A DNA stretch of 7,152 nt, taken from the NCBI GenBank assembly GCA_017883215.1, contig JADGOA010000197.1, forward strand, positions 1 through 7,152. The letters run 5' to 3'. The notes below the pieces were generated by a model. That model saw only the letters and a list, made by a program, of their open reading frames with translations. It searched no databases and had not been told where the DNA came from. The position numbers and the translations under genes were made by a program. The DNA comes from Thermoanaerobaculia bacterium (GTDB lineage Bacteria; Acidobacteriota; Thermoanaerobaculia; Gp7-AA8). Below, in pieces: positions 6,404-7,152 of the stretch. Within the stretch, counting starts at the first letter, position 1, and each line of letters begins with the position of its first letter.

Positions 6404-7012
6404 ATGACGATCGAAGTGCGGAAGCGTTCGCGCTTGCCTCACTGGCATGGGGCGAACGCTCCTTACTTCGTGACATGGAACCTCGCCGATGCAATCCCCT
6501 CAGACGAGAGGGAGCGGATCGAGCAGGAGAGGCGCGCCCTGACTGCGGAGCTGGAGCGCCGAAAAGGACTTGCCACACCCGCGGAGAAGTGGGCCCTCGA
6601 AGAGCTCATACGCGAACGCGTCGAAGCATTGCTCGACGCCGGACATGGTGAATGTCTGCTTCGGAACAAGGAGATCGCGAGAATCGTGGAGAGCACACTC
6701 CATCATTTCGATCTCGAGCGTTACGAACTCCTCTCATATTCGGTCATGCCGAATCACGTACATGTAGTGTTCACGTTGGGCAGCCCCTCGACACTCGACA
6801 GCGTGATCAAGAGTTGGAAGGGGTACACGGCCCACGAGGCGAATAAGGCCCTGGCCAGATCAGGAACGTTCTGGCAGCAGGACTACCTTGATCGAACGAT
6901 CCGTGAGCGCGACCATCTTCTCAGCACGGTCGCATATGTCGAAGGCAATCCGATCTCGGCAGGTCTGCACGACTGGCCATGGGTGAAGACGTATCGCGAT
7001 CGCATCGGATAG
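6404..7012 (+). CDS. REP-associated tyrosine transposase (RAYT, Y1/HUH family)
   Basis: A 202-aa single-strand DNA nuclease/transposase of the IS200-like RAYT group. The HUH metal-binding motif is in YSVMPNHVHVVF (His118, His120). The likely nucleophilic tyrosine is Tyr178 in TVAYVEGNPISAGL, the usual family context. Also typical are the N-terminal LPHWHGANAPYFVTWNL (11-27), SWKGYTAHEANK (138-149) and FWQQDYLDR (156-164). Residues about 32-80 form a charged, probably helical insertion between the first strand and the HUH core, fairly long for the family. All key residues are present, so it may be active. The start at 6404 was chosen because the frame upstream to 6227 only reads through REP palindromes. 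A small hairpin abuts the start. REP pairs flank both sides, which identifies its probable DNA substrate. It processes REP DNA by cutting at the hairpin foot, as known for relatives; actual activity here is untested. Confidence 0.94.
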   Translation: MTIEVRKRSRLPHWHGANAPYFVTWNLADAIPSDERERIEQERRALTAELERRKGLATPAEKWALEELIRERVEALLDAGHGECLLRNKEIARIVESTLHHFDLERYELLSYSVMPNHVHVVFTLGSPSTLDSVIKSWKGYTAHEANKALARSGTFWQQDYLDRTIRERDHLLSTVAYVEGNPISAGLHDWPWVKTYRDRIG

Positions 7013-7041
7013 TTCGTTGGAGAAGGGCATTCGCAACCGGT

Positions 7042-7093
7042 GTGGAGAGCGGACATTCCTGTCCGCTGCGGCCGGACATTCCTGTCCGGCCGC
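7042..7093 (+). repeat. REP double hairpin, right of RAYT, plus orientation
   Basis: A 52-bp unit starting 29 bases after the RAYT stop, with GTGGAGA foot, hairpin 1 (7049-7066), linker T, and hairpin 2 (7068-7093). It differs from the left plus-oriented unit only in the hairpin 1 loop (TTCC for TTCT) and the linker base. As the first structure after the gene it may also end RAYT transcription. Confidence 0.92.
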
Positions 7094-7125
7094 TGAGCGT
7101 CAACGCTGCGCCTTCCGAACGATCA

Positions 7126-7152
7126 GCCGTCGGACAAGAATGTCCGACGGCC
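7126..7152 (-). repeat. Partial REP, right of RAYT, minus orientation (cut by window end)
   Basis: Hairpin 2 of the minus-oriented type (7126-7151) is identical over 26 bases to 6328-6353. The remaining hairpin 1 and GTGG foot would lie beyond the window. It is separated from the plus-oriented partner by a 32-bp spacer (7094-7125) unrelated to the 66-bp left spacer. Confidence 0.88.

Larger units (their letters stand above)
6210..7152 (+). mobile_element. REP-RAYT unit (REPtron-like)
   Basis: A single-gene unit in which a RAYT transposase is bracketed by inverted REP pairs: plus (6210) then minus (6328) on the left, plus (7042) then minus (7126) on the right. The right-hand minus copy runs off the window. 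Such genes are usually domesticated, non-self-mobile enzymes that recognise and process their own REP family. No terminal repeats or target duplications of a classical insertion sequence are seen. Confidence 0.85.

Noticed and set aside
5203..6651. A long plus-strand open frame (482 codons) opposite ETF-QO
   Set aside because: It is antisense to a clearly conserved enzyme, has the low-complexity Arg/Asp/Ala composition of GC-rich shadow frames, and reads through REP palindromes at its end.
6404..7012. Complete IS200/IS605 insertion sequence
   Set aside because: Single Y1 gene with REP pairs on both sides, no TnpB, and no typical left/right end structures; the RAYT class fits better.

Overview
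This is a high-GC bacterial window with five protein genes. Nothing in it fixes the taxon. The GC-rich coding style, the ETF-QO variant, the long TGTCAT-ended inverted repeat and the dense REP palindromes fit an acidobacterium or a similar soil or sediment lineage. That placement is inference, not proof.

Left part (1-4188). A 126-bp imperfect inverted-repeat element at the window edge is followed by a three-gene minus-strand operon, read right to left: a MoxR-family AAA+ ATPase (4188-3220), a DUF58 membrane-anchored protein (3125-2118) and a TgpA-like membrane transglutaminase (2137-179). The DUF58 and transglutaminase genes overlap by 20 bp. The MoxR-DUF58 gap is almost entirely a 27-bp hairpin stem built from 8-bp tandem repeats. 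This triad is widespread in bacteria. The usual view is that MoxR acts as a chaperone or remodeller for a membrane/periplasmic partner, but the substrate is not known from sequence.

Middle (4189-6063). A 170-bp gap holds a second cluster of 8-bp tandem repeats and a strong terminator hairpin that touches the stop codon of the next gene. That gene is electron transfer flavoprotein:ubiquinone oxidoreductase (ETF-QO, minus strand). It passes electrons from fatty-acid and amino-acid oxidation, via ETF, to the quinone pool. It has three cysteines just before the usual cluster ligands. No ETF subunit genes are in view.

Right part (6064-7152). A 340-bp intergenic region and the 3' flank of the last gene carry REP palindromes. 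They surround a plus-strand RAYT (REP-associated HUH/Y1 tyrosine transposase, 202 aa). Each intact REP is 52 bp: a GTGG foot followed by two hairpins sharing the core GGACA-TTCY-TGTCC. REPs occur as inverted pairs on both sides of the gene. The plus-oriented and minus-oriented members have different but self-complementary outer stems, so base pairing is kept while sequence changes. This REP-RAYT unit is the most interesting part of the window. It belongs to a known class and is not a wholly new system. The remaining genes are ordinary housekeeping or conserved-operon genes.
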